Part shown: positions 17,308 to 25,361 of the stretch, piece after piece | Numbering within the stretch: position 1 is the first letter of the stretch | Layout: each line of letters opens with the position of its first letter | The notes under the pieces: model-generated | Told to the model about the DNA's origin: nothing | Database searches by the model: none | What the model saw: the letters and a program-made list of their open reading frames with translations, nothing else | Source: Nitrospirota bacterium | GTDB taxonomy: Bacteria; Nitrospirota; Leptospirillia; Leptospirillales; Leptospirillaceae | Reading direction: 5' to 3' | Assembly: GCA_021828805.1 (NCBI GenBank) | Contig: JAJZCZ010000007.1 | Coordinates: 1-44,101, forward strand | Length of the DNA stretch: 44,101 nucleotides | Translations under genes and position numbers: made by a program

Positions 17308-18996
17308 TCAAAGGATCCCCGCGATCTCGCCCTCGGCCGTCAGACCGATACGGGCAAAAGCCGGGTCGGAGGGCAGACCCGGCATCGTTTGAGTCTCTCC
17401 GGCGATCGCCAGAACAAATCCCGCCCCGGAGAGAACGCGAATCTCCCGGATAGGAAAGGCGAAGCCGGAGGGTGAATTTTTCAAGGCAGGATCGTGGGAG
17501 AGGGAGGCCCAGGTCTTGGCGATGCATACAGGAAAAGCTGCCGCCTCCGTTTGTGCAATCCGGGCCAGCTCCGCCCGGGCGCCATCGGACCACACCACCG
17601 ATCCTGCGCCGTAAACCTTCATCGCCACCGTCGCGACCTTTTCCTCCAGAGACATCTCCAGCGGATACAGGGGACGAAACGCCTTCTCTCCCGGGCCACT
17701 TTCCTCGGTGGCGGCAAGGACGGCAAGCGCCAGGTCCCGTGCTCCCTCCCCCCCGTCCCGGAAGTGGGTCGAAACAACCGCATCCTTCGCCCCGCAAGAG
17801 ATCGCCGCTTCCCTGATTGCCCGGACCTCCTCGCCGCTATCCCCCTCACCGCTATTGATCGCCACCACAACAGGGACACTAAACTGCCGGAGGATTCCAA
17901 TATGGCGCACCATGTTGGAGAGCCCCTCCGTGAGAGCCGGAAGGTTGGGACGGGAGAGCTCAGGGGGAAGCGCACGTCCCTGCTTCACCTCGCCCACACC
18001 GCCATGCATCCGGAGGCCCCGGGCAGTGACTACCAGAACCGCCACATCGGGTCCACGGCCCAAAACCCGGCACTTGATGTCGAAAAACTTTTCCCCTCCC
18101 AGATCCGAGCCAAAACCGGCTTCGGTGACGACACAGTCTGCGGTGGCGAGGGCGACACGGTCTCCCAGAACCGAGCTGTTGCCGTGGGCAATATTGGCGA
18201 ATGGAGAGCCATGAATAATGGCCGGCGTCCCCTCGCTCGTCTGCATGAGGTTCGGCCAGAGCGCCTCGCGAAGAAGGGCCGTCATGGCCCGGTCGACCCG
18301 AAGATCTGCCGCCGTCAGGGGCTTCCCCTGGCGATTTCTTCCGAAGGTAACCCGCGCGATTCTTTCTCCAAGATCTTTCCAGGAGACAGCGAGAGCGAGG
18401 ATGGCCATGATCTCGCTGGCTACGGCAATCTCGAAACGGCTCTCCCGGGGAATCCCGAATCCAGGGCCCCCCAGGCCCACAACCACACGCCTGAGAGCCC
18501 GGTCGTTGAGGTCAACCACCCGGCTCCAGGAAACCGTCAGGGGATCGATATCAAGAGTGTTGCCATGGTGGAGAGAGTTGTCGATAGCTGCCGCAAGAAG
18601 ATTGTGGGCCGCCGCCACCGCATGGATGTCTCCCGTCAGGTGAAGGTTCAGGACGCTCGACGGCTCAACCGTTGAGCGCCCTCCACCGGCGCCCCCTCCC
18701 TTGATTCCAAACACTGGCCCCATGGAAGGCTGCCGCAGGGTCACCACCGATTTCTTGCCAAGGCGTGACAGCCCCATGGCCAGCCCGATCGACGTCGTGG
18801 TCTTGCCTTCTCCGGCAGGGGTGGGGGTCATCCCCGAAACCAGGATATACCGGGCCGATGGCGGGGAAATAGTGCCGGCAAAGCGGGGATCGATCTTTCC
18901 CCGGCCGGGACCATACGGGTGAAATGAGTCGTCAGGGATCCCCAGATCCTTCGCTATTTGGGCAAGATTACCTGGCTTTAGAAGAGAATCGGACAA
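17308..18996 (-). CDS. fhs: Formate--tetrahydrofolate ligase
   Basis: 562 residues, the usual size. It makes 10-formyl-THF from formate, THF and ATP for one-carbon metabolism. The P-loop-like TPTPAGEGKTTT is at 57-68, followed by RQPSMGPVFGIKGGGAGGG; folate/formate-site segments VSWSRVVDLNDRALR and ATADCVVTEAGFGSDLGGEK are intact. The start is TTG at 18996 with AAGGAG nine bases upstream. A promoter and a leader of about 165 nt lie upstream, which makes this the first gene of the fhs-(unknown)-uppS-cdsA-dxr-rseP-ispG-proS run. Confidence 0.96.
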   Translation of the reverse strand: MSDSLLKPGNLAQIAKDLGIPDDSFHPYGPGRGKIDPRFAGTISPPSARYILVSGMTPTPAGEGKTTTSIGLAMGLSRLGKKSVVTLRQPSMGPVFGIKGGGAGGGRSTVEPSSVLNLHLTGDIHAVAAAHNLLAAAIDNSLHHGNTLDIDPLTVSWSRVVDLNDRALRRVVVGLGGPGFGIPRESRFEIAVASEIMAILALAVSWKDLGERIARVTFGRNRQGKPLTAADLRVDRAMTALLREALWPNLMQTSEGTPAIIHGSPFANIAHGNSSVLGDRVALATADCVVTEAGFGSDLGGEKFFDIKCRVLGRGPDVAVLVVTARGLRMHGGVGEVKQGRALPPELSRPNLPALTEGLSNMVRHIGILRQFSVPVVVAINSGEGDSGEEVRAIREAAISCGAKDAVVSTHFRDGGEGARDLALAVLAATEESGPGEKAFRPLYPLEMSLEEKVATVAMKVYGAGSVVWSDGARAELARIAQTEAAAFPVCIAKTWASLSHDPALKNSPSGFAFPIREIRVLSGAGFVLAIAGETQTMPGLPSDPAFARIGLTAEGEIAGIL

Positions 18997-19025
18997 AGAA
19001 AACAGCTCCTTATTTCTGACAGAAG

Positions 19026-19095
19026 ACTCCCGCTCATCACCGCTTCACCGGGACAGGCCGCTCCGGCTGGGCCGGCGAAGCGGCCTGAGTGTTGC
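19026..19095 (-). promoter_or_regulatory. Structured 5' leader of fhs: strong hairpin
   Basis: In the minus-strand leader, CAGGCCGCT pairs perfectly with AGCGGCCTG (nine base pairs). Inside it CCGGC pairs with GCCGG around a CCA loop, leaving a TCG bulge. A second possible stem TCCCG/CGGGA follows towards the start codon. There is no run of T's, so this is not an ordinary terminator. Position between a promoter and the fhs ribosome-binding site suggests a cis-regulatory leader, but I could not match it to a known riboswitch class by eye. Confidence 0.5.
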
Positions 19096-19169
19096 CTCCC
19101 GCGCCAGACCCTTAAAAACCGTGGATACCATCCGAAACACATCCCGCCTTCGACTGCAGGTATCAGGAA

Positions 19170-19198
19170 AGAATATCCGATAGGGACGGAGGGTTCAA
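19170..19198 (-). promoter_or_regulatory. Sigma-70-type promoter for fhs
   Basis: -35 TTGAAC (19193-19198), 17-base spacer, -10 TATTCT (19170-19175), reading towards fhs. It predicts a transcript start near 19163 and an untranslated leader of about 165 nt. Confidence 0.6.
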
Positions 19199-19231
19199 GC
19201 GCCCTCGCTCCCCGCGATTGCCCCTCTTCGC

Positions 19232-19987
19232 TCAGAAGGACTCGCTCTTTGCCTCTCTCAAAATCCGCTCTTCATGGCGACGCCTTCGCTTCTCTCCCCA
19301 GAGCGCAAAGAGGATGCCTCCTTCATAAAGGAGCAGCAGGGGCACAAACATGATCATCATGTTGAGAAAGTCCTGCGTAGGAGAAAGAATCGACGCCAGA
19401 ACGGCATTCCCCACAATCGCCCCCCGCCGGTGGGCACGATAAAAATCCGCCGAGGCGATGCCTCTCTCCGCCAGGAACCCCATCACAACAGGAAGTTCAA
19501 AAATGAGGCCAAAGACAAAAATAAACCGCGTTTCAAAGGAAACGGTCCGGTCCACCGACATAAACGGCCGGAGTCCCTCTCCGAGGCCAAAGTGAACAAG
19601 GAAGGAAAGGGCTGTCGGAAGGGCCACAAAAAAGGAAAAAGCCACCCCTGCCAGAAAGAACAGCGTTCCCCCTCCCACCCAGAGGAGAAGCGAGCGGCGC
19701 TCGGATTTGTAGAGGCCTGGAGAGATAAAGGACCAGAGCTCGAAGAGAAAGCCGGGAAAGGCCAGAACAAGTCCACCGGCAACGGCCGTCTTGAGGGTCA
19801 CCCAGAAGGCTTCGGTCGGAGTTGTAAAGACAAGGGGGGTTCCCGCCACCTTCCCGAGAAAGGAGACGGCCTTCTCGGAAAAGGGAAAGCTCGCCAGAAA
19901 GCCCAGACCCAACCAGACAAGCATGCGAAGTATCCGCCGGCGGAGCTCGACGAGGTGTCCCATGAACGGGAGAGGATGTTCAGCCAA
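19232..19987 (-). CDS. tatC: Sec-independent protein translocase TatC
   Basis: 251 residues, six transmembrane helices. TatC is the receptor for twin-arginine signal peptides in the Tat export channel. Conserved pieces include HLVELRRRILR after the short cytoplasmic N-terminus, the FxxP-type segment at the second helix (FPGFLFELWSFISPGL), FEL(P)VVMGF and SPTQDF before the last helices. It starts at TTG 19987, with GGAGAGG upstream, 14 bases after the tatB-like stop. Confidence 0.96.
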   Translation of the reverse strand: MAEHPLPFMGHLVELRRRILRMLVWLGLGFLASFPFSEKAVSFLGKVAGTPLVFTTPTEAFWVTLKTAVAGGLVLAFPGFLFELWSFISPGLYKSERRSLLLWVGGGTLFFLAGVAFSFFVALPTALSFLVHFGLGEGLRPFMSVDRTVSFETRFIFVFGLIFELPVVMGFLAERGIASADFYRAHRRGAIVGNAVLASILSPTQDFLNMMIMFVPLLLLYEGGILFALWGEKRRRRHEERILREAKSESF

Positions 19988-20001
19988 AGGGGCCTCTCCG
20001 C

Positions 20002-20292
20002 TTAAATCTCAGAGGCAGGAGGCATTATCGGCTCTCCCCCTTTCTGGTGGCTCTGGGATAACGGGCTCCAGGCAGGAGGAGGGGCCGGTGTCCCGCCGGC
20101 AGAAAGAGCCGCATCGGTCATCAGGGTCTCCCTCACCCCCCGAAGCTCCTCGAGAACGGGAAGAAACATTCGTCTCAAAACGACCGCTGCCCTCGCGACA
20201 CGTTTGGCGACCACAGGCCAGTCGGCCGGCTTCACCAGAAGAAGAAAGAGAAGAGCGATAAAGAGAAGGTCCGGAAGACCGATTCCAAACAT
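20002..20292 (-). CDS. tatB: Twin-arginine translocase subunit TatB/TatA-like
   Basis: 96 residues. The N-terminus MFGIGLPDLLFIALLFLLLV is one transmembrane helix followed by the hinge KPADWP and an amphipathic, Arg-rich helix (VAKRVARAAVVLRRMFLPVL), the TatA/B architecture; the MFxIG start favours TatB. The C-terminal third is Pro/Ser-rich and disordered-looking. It starts at ATG 20292, two bases after the stop of the small DUF465 gene, with no good Shine-Dalgarno site of its own, so it may depend on coupling. It is directly followed by tatC. No separate tatA is in the window. Confidence 0.85.
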   Translation of the reverse strand: MFGIGLPDLLFIALLFLLLVKPADWPVVAKRVARAAVVLRRMFLPVLEELRGVRETLMTDAALSAGGTPAPPPAWSPLSQSHQKGGEPIMPPASEI

Positions 20293-20294
20293 GT

Positions 20295-20507
20295 CTAGGA
20301 AGATCCCGGAGAATGGTCGAGGTGGTGTTCCCCCTGGACAATTTTTTCTTTCAGGTCCCGTTTTTCCCACTTGAGGCGGGTCACTTCCCGGTTTTCCTCC
20401 TCGGTCAGGATTCCCCGGCGGGCCAGTTCGGAAAGACGGGTGTCGAGGGCATCGTGACGGCTCTTCATCGTTGCAATCTCGTGGCGCTTCTTGGCGGCAT
20501 CATCCAT
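20295..20507 (-). CDS. DUF465/YdcH-like small coiled-coil protein
   Basis: 70 residues, highly charged and helical. The pattern HEIATMKSRHDALDTRLSEL followed by a turn and EVTRLKWEKRDLKEKI fits the DUF465 (YdcH) family of two-helix coiled-coil proteins of unknown function. ATG 20507 has AAGGAG at an 8-base spacing. It is translationally close to tatB (2-base gap) and 18 bases after rimI. Confidence in the gene is good; the biological role is unknown. Confidence 0.8.
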   Translation of the reverse strand: MDDAAKKRHEIATMKSRHDALDTRLSELARRGILTEEENREVTRLKWEKRDLKEKIVQGEHHLDHSPGSS

Positions 20508-20525
20508 CGGAGAGACTCCTTCAAC

Positions 20526-21050
20526 TTAAGATGTGGCGACATCCCTAACCGGTTCCCGGACGGTTTTTCGAACCATAACAACCCCGTCTTCCTTGGGGTT
20601 TTGATAGTACGCCTTTCGAACACCCTCGACTGTGAAGCCCAGGGAGTAATAAAGAAAGCGGGCGGCCCGGTTGGACTCACGGACCTCGAGATAGGAGGCG
20701 GCCACCCCCTGTTGATCGAGGTCGGACAAATAGGAGGCGAGAAGCCTCCGGCCCAGACCCCGTCTCCTGTCCTCCCGTCTGACATACAGCAGATGGATCT
20801 CGGCTTCGGAGTCGAGGACCCATCCGCCGACAATCCCCGCAAGTGCCGCCTTGGCAGGATCAACGATCCCGGAAAAACGGCCGAGCCGGCCGGAGGCGAA
20901 TTCGGCGACGAGAGCGGGGCCCGCACCAAAGGACTGTCTGTCTTCAGCAGGCATCTCCAGAAGAAATTTTTCGACCATGGCAGGCCAGAGGCCTGTTGTC
21001 AGGTCGACGACGCGGGGGGGGGACAGGGGGGAGGAGAGATCCTCTGGCAT
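20526..21050 (-). CDS. rimI: Ribosomal-protein-alanine N-acetyltransferase (RimI-like GNAT)
   Basis: 174 residues. GNAT fold: the acetyl-CoA loop is RREDRRRGLGRRLL (about residues 91-104) and the C-terminal RimI signature EVRESNRAARFLYYSLGF is followed by REAYY-like RKAYY. RimI acetylates the N-terminus of ribosomal protein S18; substrate is inferred from family. The gene is next to tsaB, a common pairing. I chose ATG 21050 (GGAG eight bases upstream) over TTG at 21056. The N-terminal ~20 residues are Pro-rich and atypical. Confidence 0.88.
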   Translation of the reverse strand: MPEDLSSPLSPPRVVDLTTGLWPAMVEKFLLEMPAEDRQSFGAGPALVAEFASGRLGRFSGIVDPAKAALAGIVGGWVLDSEAEIHLLYVRREDRRRGLGRRLLASYLSDLDQQGVAASYLEVRESNRAARFLYYSLGFTVEGVRKAYYQNPKEDGVVMVRKTVREPVRDVATS

Positions 21051-21103
21051 GGGCAAGACTCCGGGACTTTCATGAGAGTTCGGCAGTGTTCCGGACAGGG
21101 CCT

Positions 21104-21133
21104 ATCTTATCCGTTAACGACCAATTCCTGCAA
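21104..21133 (-). promoter_or_regulatory. Candidate promoter for rimI-ydcH-tatBC
   Basis: -35 TTGCAG (21128-21133), 18-base spacer, -10 TAAGAT (21104-21109), in the 133-base gap between tsaB and rimI and reading towards rimI. Both boxes match consensus at four positions. Confidence 0.45.
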
Positions 21134-21183
21134 GCTCCCTCTCCCCGCCGGAAAGTCGTCAAAATCCCGATCCTCGCCTTCTC

Positions 21184-21879
21184 CTAAGAGAAAACGGAGT
21201 CGCGTCCGTAAAGAAGGTCCGAAGAGTCCTCCCCGCCCCCGGACTCTTTCTCCGAAAAAGCCAGGGCCCCCATCACGCTGGCGGCAGGATAGAGCAGAAC
21301 CGGAGGAAGGAGGACGGTCCCTGCCGGAGGGGCCATGGAGCCTAAATGGACCACCCCCGGCCCCACCATACCGACATCTCCCGGAGGAAGGCCGTCCAAA
21401 ACATCCCGGGGAGAGATGGCCCGGCCGGAAAAAGCGCCTCCCGACTGGGAGGAAGGAAGACTCACCGGCGTTCCCCCCTCTGTGAGCTGGAAAAGGGCCG
21501 CATTGACCTCACCTCTCCGGGCATCGAGAAGAACCACGAGATAGTTGGCCCTTCCCGACAAAAGGAGCGCCCCCTGACGGGCCAGAACCTCAAAAGGAGA
21601 GATGGTCAGATGGGGAACCTTGAGGGCATAGGCCAGTCCCCTGCTAAAGAGGTGGCCAACCCGGATGGAGGTATAGGTTCCCGGTCCCCGGGAGGAGGAG
21701 ACAAAGGACAGAGAATCCCTGGCAACACCGGCACAGACAAACAGGGATTCAAGGGCCGTGACAAGAATTTCGGAGGCCCTCCCCGGACGAAAGGCGGTGA
21801 TACGGGAAAGGGTTGCGGACTCTTTTAGAAGAGCCAGATCGACCCACTCCGTGGAGGTCTCAACCGACAGATGAATCAT
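21184..21879 (-). CDS. tsaB: tRNA threonylcarbamoyladenosine biosynthesis protein TsaB
   Basis: 231 residues, ASKHA-fold pseudo-peptidase partner of TsaD in making t6A37 in tRNAs. The start MIHLSVETSTEWVDLALL and the segment SSRGPGTYTSIRVG (equivalent to GPGSFTGLRIG) are diagnostic, as is the C-terminal LLYGRDSVF. ATG overlaps the radA stop (ATGA). The family is essential in many bacteria; tsaD and tsaE are not in the window. Confidence 0.93.
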   Translation of the reverse strand: MIHLSVETSTEWVDLALLKESATLSRITAFRPGRASEILVTALESLFVCAGVARDSLSFVSSSRGPGTYTSIRVGHLFSRGLAYALKVPHLTISPFEVLARQGALLLSGRANYLVVLLDARRGEVNAALFQLTEGGTPVSLPSSQSGGAFSGRAISPRDVLDGLPPGDVGMVGPGVVHLGSMAPPAGTVLLPPVLLYPAASVMGALAFSEKESGGGEDSSDLLYGRDSVFS

Positions 21880-23312
21880 CGGGCCCCTCCCGACGGGGGG
21901 GATTTTTTCTCGGAAAAAGGCGGCTTTTCAAGAAAAGCAAGCGCCGCCCTGAGGTCGCTCACGGGATGGTAAACGAGCCCGCGGGGCAGAGGACGGGACT
22001 TTCCGGCGGGAAGAACCGGTCCCACCATATGAGAAAATCCCAGCCGCGCCGCTTCGGTCATACGCTCAAAAATCCCGGGAATACGGCGGACTTCCCCGGC
22101 GAGACCCACCTCCCCAACCACGACCCACCCGGCAGGCAGGACCAGCTCCCTGACGCTGGAGACGACTCCCAGGGCAATGCCCAGATCCAGGGCCGTCTCC
22201 TCGATCTCCACCCCGCCGACAACGTTCAGGTAAAGGTCCATCCCGGAGAGATCCAGTCCGATCCGGCGGACGAGAACCGCGGTGAGGAGGGCCAGCCGAT
22301 TTGAGCTGACGCCCTGGGTAACCCGTCTCGGCATGGGAAGCGATGTTGGAGCCGCCAGGGCCTGAAGCTCCACCAGGATGGGCCGGGAACCCTCCATCCC
22401 GCAGACCACGGTCGATCCGGGGCGGCCGGGATCTCTCCCTTCGAGAAAAAAAGCCGAGGGGTTGGTCACCTCGGCGAGTCCCCCCTCTTCCATCTCGAAA
22501 AGACCCACCTCCTGGGTGGGGCCAAAGCGGTTCTTGGCCGTCCTGAGAATGCGAAGCGGCTGCCCCCGTTCTCCCTCCAGGTAAAGAACGGTATCGACAA
22601 GGTGCTCGAGAACCCGGGGGCCGGCAATGGTTCCATCCTTCGTCACATGGCCGATGACGAGGGTGGTCACCCGGGAGCGTTTGGCAAACTCGAGCAGGGT
22701 CGCCGCCGTCTCCCGAAGCTGGATCACGGAACCCGCCGATTGCGTCCATTCGGGCAAAAAGACGGTCTGGATCGAATCGACGATGAGAATATCCGGAGAG
22801 AGGCGGGCCGCTTCGGCAAGCACCAGAGAGAGATCGGTCTCAGGAAGAAGATAGAGCCCGGAATGCTTCTTCTTCCCCGCTTCGAGGCGGTCGAACCGCA
22901 TGCGGATCTGTTCGGGAGACTCCTCGCCGCAGACGACCAGAACAGTCTTTTCCCGGGCAAGATTGGCGACAACCTGGAGAACGAGCGTGGACTTTCCGAT
23001 GCCGGGATCACCCCCGAGGAGAATAAAGGAGCCGGGAACAATCCCTCCCCCGAGAACCCGGTCGAACTCCGTAAGCCCGGTCGAACTCCGGGGGAGATCC
23101 CCCACCGTGACTCCCGCAATGGGAAGGGCCCGGCTCTCTCCTTTCGTGGCCGTTGCCGCCTCCCGGACATAGCGGTCGACCCGCCCCCCGGGACTCTCTT
23201 CCGGCACCAGCCCCTCCGGGGCCTCGTGGCAGGAGGGGCAAAACCCCATCCATTTGGGCGACCGGTATCCACAGGCCGGACAACGGTAAGACTCCTGATC
23301 CTTCTTTGCCAC
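21876..23312 (-). CDS. radA: DNA repair protein RadA
   Basis: 478 residues, a RecA-like helicase that drives branch migration in recombination. Domains in order: C4 zinc finger (C11, C14, C25, C28), RecA-like ATPase with Walker A GDPGIGKST at 101-109, the RadA-specific KNRFG motif at 260-264, and a Lon-protease-like C-terminal domain (about 300-450). The start is GTG 23312 with GGGAGG nearby. It is divergent from panC with only 33 bases between the start codons, so promoters must overlap or lie within the neighbouring genes. Confidence 0.97.
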   Translation of the reverse strand: MAKKDQESYRCPACGYRSPKWMGFCPSCHEAPEGLVPEESPGGRVDRYVREAATATKGESRALPIAGVTVGDLPRSSTGLTEFDRVLGGGIVPGSFILLGGDPGIGKSTLVLQVVANLAREKTVLVVCGEESPEQIRMRFDRLEAGKKKHSGLYLLPETDLSLVLAEAARLSPDILIVDSIQTVFLPEWTQSAGSVIQLRETAATLLEFAKRSRVTTLVIGHVTKDGTIAGPRVLEHLVDTVLYLEGERGQPLRILRTAKNRFGPTQEVGLFEMEEGGLAEVTNPSAFFLEGRDPGRPGSTVVCGMEGSRPILVELQALAAPTSLPMPRRVTQGVSSNRLALLTAVLVRRIGLDLSGMDLYLNVVGGVEIEETALDLGIALGVVSSVRELVLPAGWVVVGEVGLAGEVRRIPGIFERMTEAARLGFSHMVGPVLPAGKSRPLPRGLVYHPVSDLRAALAFLEKPPFSEKKSPPSGGAR

Positions 23313-23345
23313 CCGTCCTCCCTTGACTGTGTTACACTTGAGGGC

Positions 23346-24212
23346 ATGCGCATCGCACGTTCATTCGCCGAACTCCGGACCTTTCTCCCCGCTTTCAGAA
23401 CCGCCCCCCTCTGCCTTGTTCCGACCATGGGCGCCCTCCACGAGGGCCATGGAGCCTTAGTCGACAGGGGAAAGGACGAGGGAGGGCTTGTTGCCGTCTC
23501 GATCTTCGTGAACCCTCTCCAGTTCGGTCCGACCGAAGATCTTGCACGTTATCCCCGCACCCCGGAACAGGACATCGCCTTCCTCGAGAAAAGAGGAGCC
23601 GATCTGCTCTTTCTGCCACGCCCCGAAGAGATTGTCCCTCCGGATGCCACGATAACGGTCAACCCCGGCCCTGTCGGAACGCTTTACTGCGGAGCTTCGC
23701 GACCCGGCCACTTCGAAGGGGTCCTGACCATTGTCCTCAAGCTCTTCCATCTCCTCAACCCGGATCTCGCCATCTTCGGGGAAAAAGACCGGCAGCAGCT
23801 CTTTTTGATTCGCAAGATGGCCAGAGATCTTGGCCTTTCCGTGCGCGTCACAGGCCACCCCACCGTGCGGGAAAGTGACGGGCTGGCCTTAAGCTCCCGA
23901 AACCGGTACCTGAGCCCCGACGAACGAACGAGGGCGGCCCTCTTTCCCCACATCATGAACGCCGTCGGGAGAAAGTGGGAGGAGACCCCTCCAAAAACCT
24001 CCGGAGAAATCCTCGCGCTCCGCACCGACCTTGAGACGCGCCTTTCCCGGGAAGGGTTTGTCGTCGACTACGTCGCCTTCGCCGACCCCGACACCTTCAT
24101 GGAGGTCTCGCTCCCTCCCCCCCGGAAGGTGGTCCTTCTCGCCGCCGTCTTTCTGGGCAAGACACGTCTGATTGACAACATCACCCTCGAATCGGGGATC
24201 TCCCGTGTATAG
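23346..24212 (+). CDS. panC: Pantothenate synthetase
   Basis: 288 residues. It joins pantoate and beta-alanine with ATP in coenzyme A synthesis. Motifs: PTMGALHEGH at 26-35 (HxGH-type adenylate loop), VSIFVNPLQFGPTEDL, and FGEKDRQQLFLIRKM; the KMSKS-like loop lies near VRESDGLALSSRNRYL. ATG 23346 is the only start close to the conserved N-terminus, and GAGGG just before it is very close, so translation could be leader-poor. It overlaps rsmI by eight bases. Confidence 0.96.
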   Translation: MRIARSFAELRTFLPAFRTAPLCLVPTMGALHEGHGALVDRGKDEGGLVAVSIFVNPLQFGPTEDLARYPRTPEQDIAFLEKRGADLLFLPRPEEIVPPDATITVNPGPVGTLYCGASRPGHFEGVLTIVLKLFHLLNPDLAIFGEKDRQQLFLIRKMARDLGLSVRVTGHPTVRESDGLALSSRNRYLSPDERTRAALFPHIMNAVGRKWEETPPKTSGEILALRTDLETRLSREGFVVDYVAFADPDTFMEVSLPPPRKVVLLAAVFLGKTRLIDNITLESGISRV

Positions 24213-25062
24213 CCATACGACCGGGGCCCTCTATGTGGTGGCCACCCCTATCGGGAACCTGAAGGATATCACATTCCGCGCCATCGAGGTCCTGAAGGGG
24301 GTTCACTTTGTGGCCGCCGAAGACACCCGGGTCACCCGCTCCCTCCTCGACCATTACGGGATCGACACCCCTTGTGTCTCCTACAACGAGCACAACCGGC
24401 TTGAAAAGACCCCGGTCTTCCTTCACCGTCTGGAAAAGGGAGAGTCGATCGCCCTGGTCTCTGATGCGGGAACGCCTCTCATCTCCGACCCCGGATCCTT
24501 TCTTGTAGAAGAGGCCCTTGACCGGGGACTGCCGGTTCATCCGGTTCCGGGAGCCTCCGCCCCCATCGCCGCCCTCTCCTGTTCCGGTCTGTTCCGCCAC
24601 GGATTTCACTTTGGGGGATTCCTGCCCCGGAAGAGAAGCGAGATTCTGAAGCAAGTCGGAGACCTCCGGCATCGCCCCGAAACCTGCGTTTTTTTCGAAT
24701 CACCCAACCGGATTGAAAAGAGTCTGGAGATCATGCGGGAGGTTCTGGGGGAGAGTCGGCGGGTGGCGGTCGCACGAGAAATCACGAAGCGTCACGAGAC
24801 CCTGTGCCGGGGAACGGTCGGAGAGGTTCTCGCATGCCTCGGGAGAACCCCTGTCAAAGGAGAGATTGTTCTTATCATCGAAGGGTGGGAGGAAGAAGAG
24901 GAGGGAGCCCTTACCCTTGATTCCATTCCCTCCCGGGTGATGGAGGCCCTTTCTGGCATTTCCCTTCCGCCTTCGGAAAAGGCCCGATTCCTTGCGCGGG
25001 CCTTCGGCGTCGATCGCAAATCCGCTTATCGTCTCCTGGAAGATCTCCCGGACAGGAGCTGA
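24205..25062 (+). CDS. rsmI: 16S rRNA (cytidine1402-2'-O)-methyltransferase
   Basis: 285 residues from GTG 24205. SAM-dependent tetrapyrrole-methylase fold enzyme that 2'-O-methylates C1402 of 16S rRNA. Family motifs: LYVVATPIGNLKDITFRA at the start, AAEDTRVTRSLLDHYGI, SDAGTPLISDPG and VPGASAPIAALSCSGL. A TTG at 24172 would add 11 residues but push further into panC; GTG 24205 overlaps panC by eight bases and matches the family N-terminus better. Its TGA stop abuts the stop of the opposite-strand tusA-like gene (TGATCA). Confidence 0.95.
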   Translation: MYSHTTGALYVVATPIGNLKDITFRAIEVLKGVHFVAAEDTRVTRSLLDHYGIDTPCVSYNEHNRLEKTPVFLHRLEKGESIALVSDAGTPLISDPGSFLVEEALDRGLPVHPVPGASAPIAALSCSGLFRHGFHFGGFLPRKRSEILKQVGDLRHRPETCVFFESPNRIEKSLEIMREVLGESRRVAVAREITKRHETLCRGTVGEVLACLGRTPVKGEIVLIIEGWEEEEEGALTLDSIPSRVMEALSGISLPPSEKARFLARAFGVDRKSAYRLLEDLPDRS

Positions 25063-25326
25063 TCAAGCCTTTCGCACGAGGATCTCATAGAGACCGTCGG
25101 GACGCGGGGTGGTTTTCAGAAGGGCATGGCCCTCTTCCTGGACGGAACGGGGAACATTCGCGATCGGCTCTCCGGGATCAAGGACGACAACCAGCGTCTG
25201 TCCGGAGTCCATCGTCTCGAGTTTGAGCTTCGTCTTAACAAAATTGAAGGGGCACTTCACCCCTCGCAAATCAATCGATGCATCAGGAGCCGCCTCGGAA
25301 CTCCCGCCATTTTTACCATCACTCAT
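25063..25326 (-). CDS. TusA/SirA-family sulfur-carrier-like protein
   Basis: 87 residues. The fold's diagnostic start LRGVKCPFNFVKTKLKLE (residues 20-37) has the TusA active cysteine C25. The usual CPxP is CPFN here, so the second Pro is lost. C25 normally carries a persulfide in tRNA thiolation, molybdopterin or sulfur-oxidation pathways. ATG 25326 has AAGGAGG at an 8-base spacing. It follows the unknown 423-aa gene by 35 bases on the same strand, so the two may be co-transcribed. Which pathway it serves cannot be told; no tusBCDE, hdr or dsr genes are in the window. Confidence 0.85.
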   Translation of the reverse strand: MSDGKNGGSSEAAPDASIDLRGVKCPFNFVKTKLKLETMDSGQTLVVVLDPGEPIANVPRSVQEEGHALLKTTPRPDGLYEILVRKA

Positions 25327-25361
25327 CTTCGTCTCCTCCTTCAATATTTTCATTCCTCCGG

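Noticed and set aside
17258-17797. N-terminal extension of the periplasmic protein gene by about 180 codons
   Set aside because: It lies antisense-frame inside fhs on the same strand, is Arg/Gly/Cys-rich and low in structure, and precedes a proper signal peptide with its own ATG at 17257.
18997-19169. Match to a known ZTP or THF riboswitch upstream of fhs
   Set aside because: I did not find the conserved core sequences of either class by eye; kept only as a candidate leader structure.
23057-23090. 15-bp direct repeat CCCGGTCGAACTCCG inside radA
   Set aside because: It falls in two different reading frames of a conserved RadA segment with normal protein sequence; likely chance at high GC.
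22602-23345. Long open frame extending panC upstream over radA
   Set aside because: It is the shadow of radA on the opposite strand; the family N-terminus begins at the ATG at 23346.
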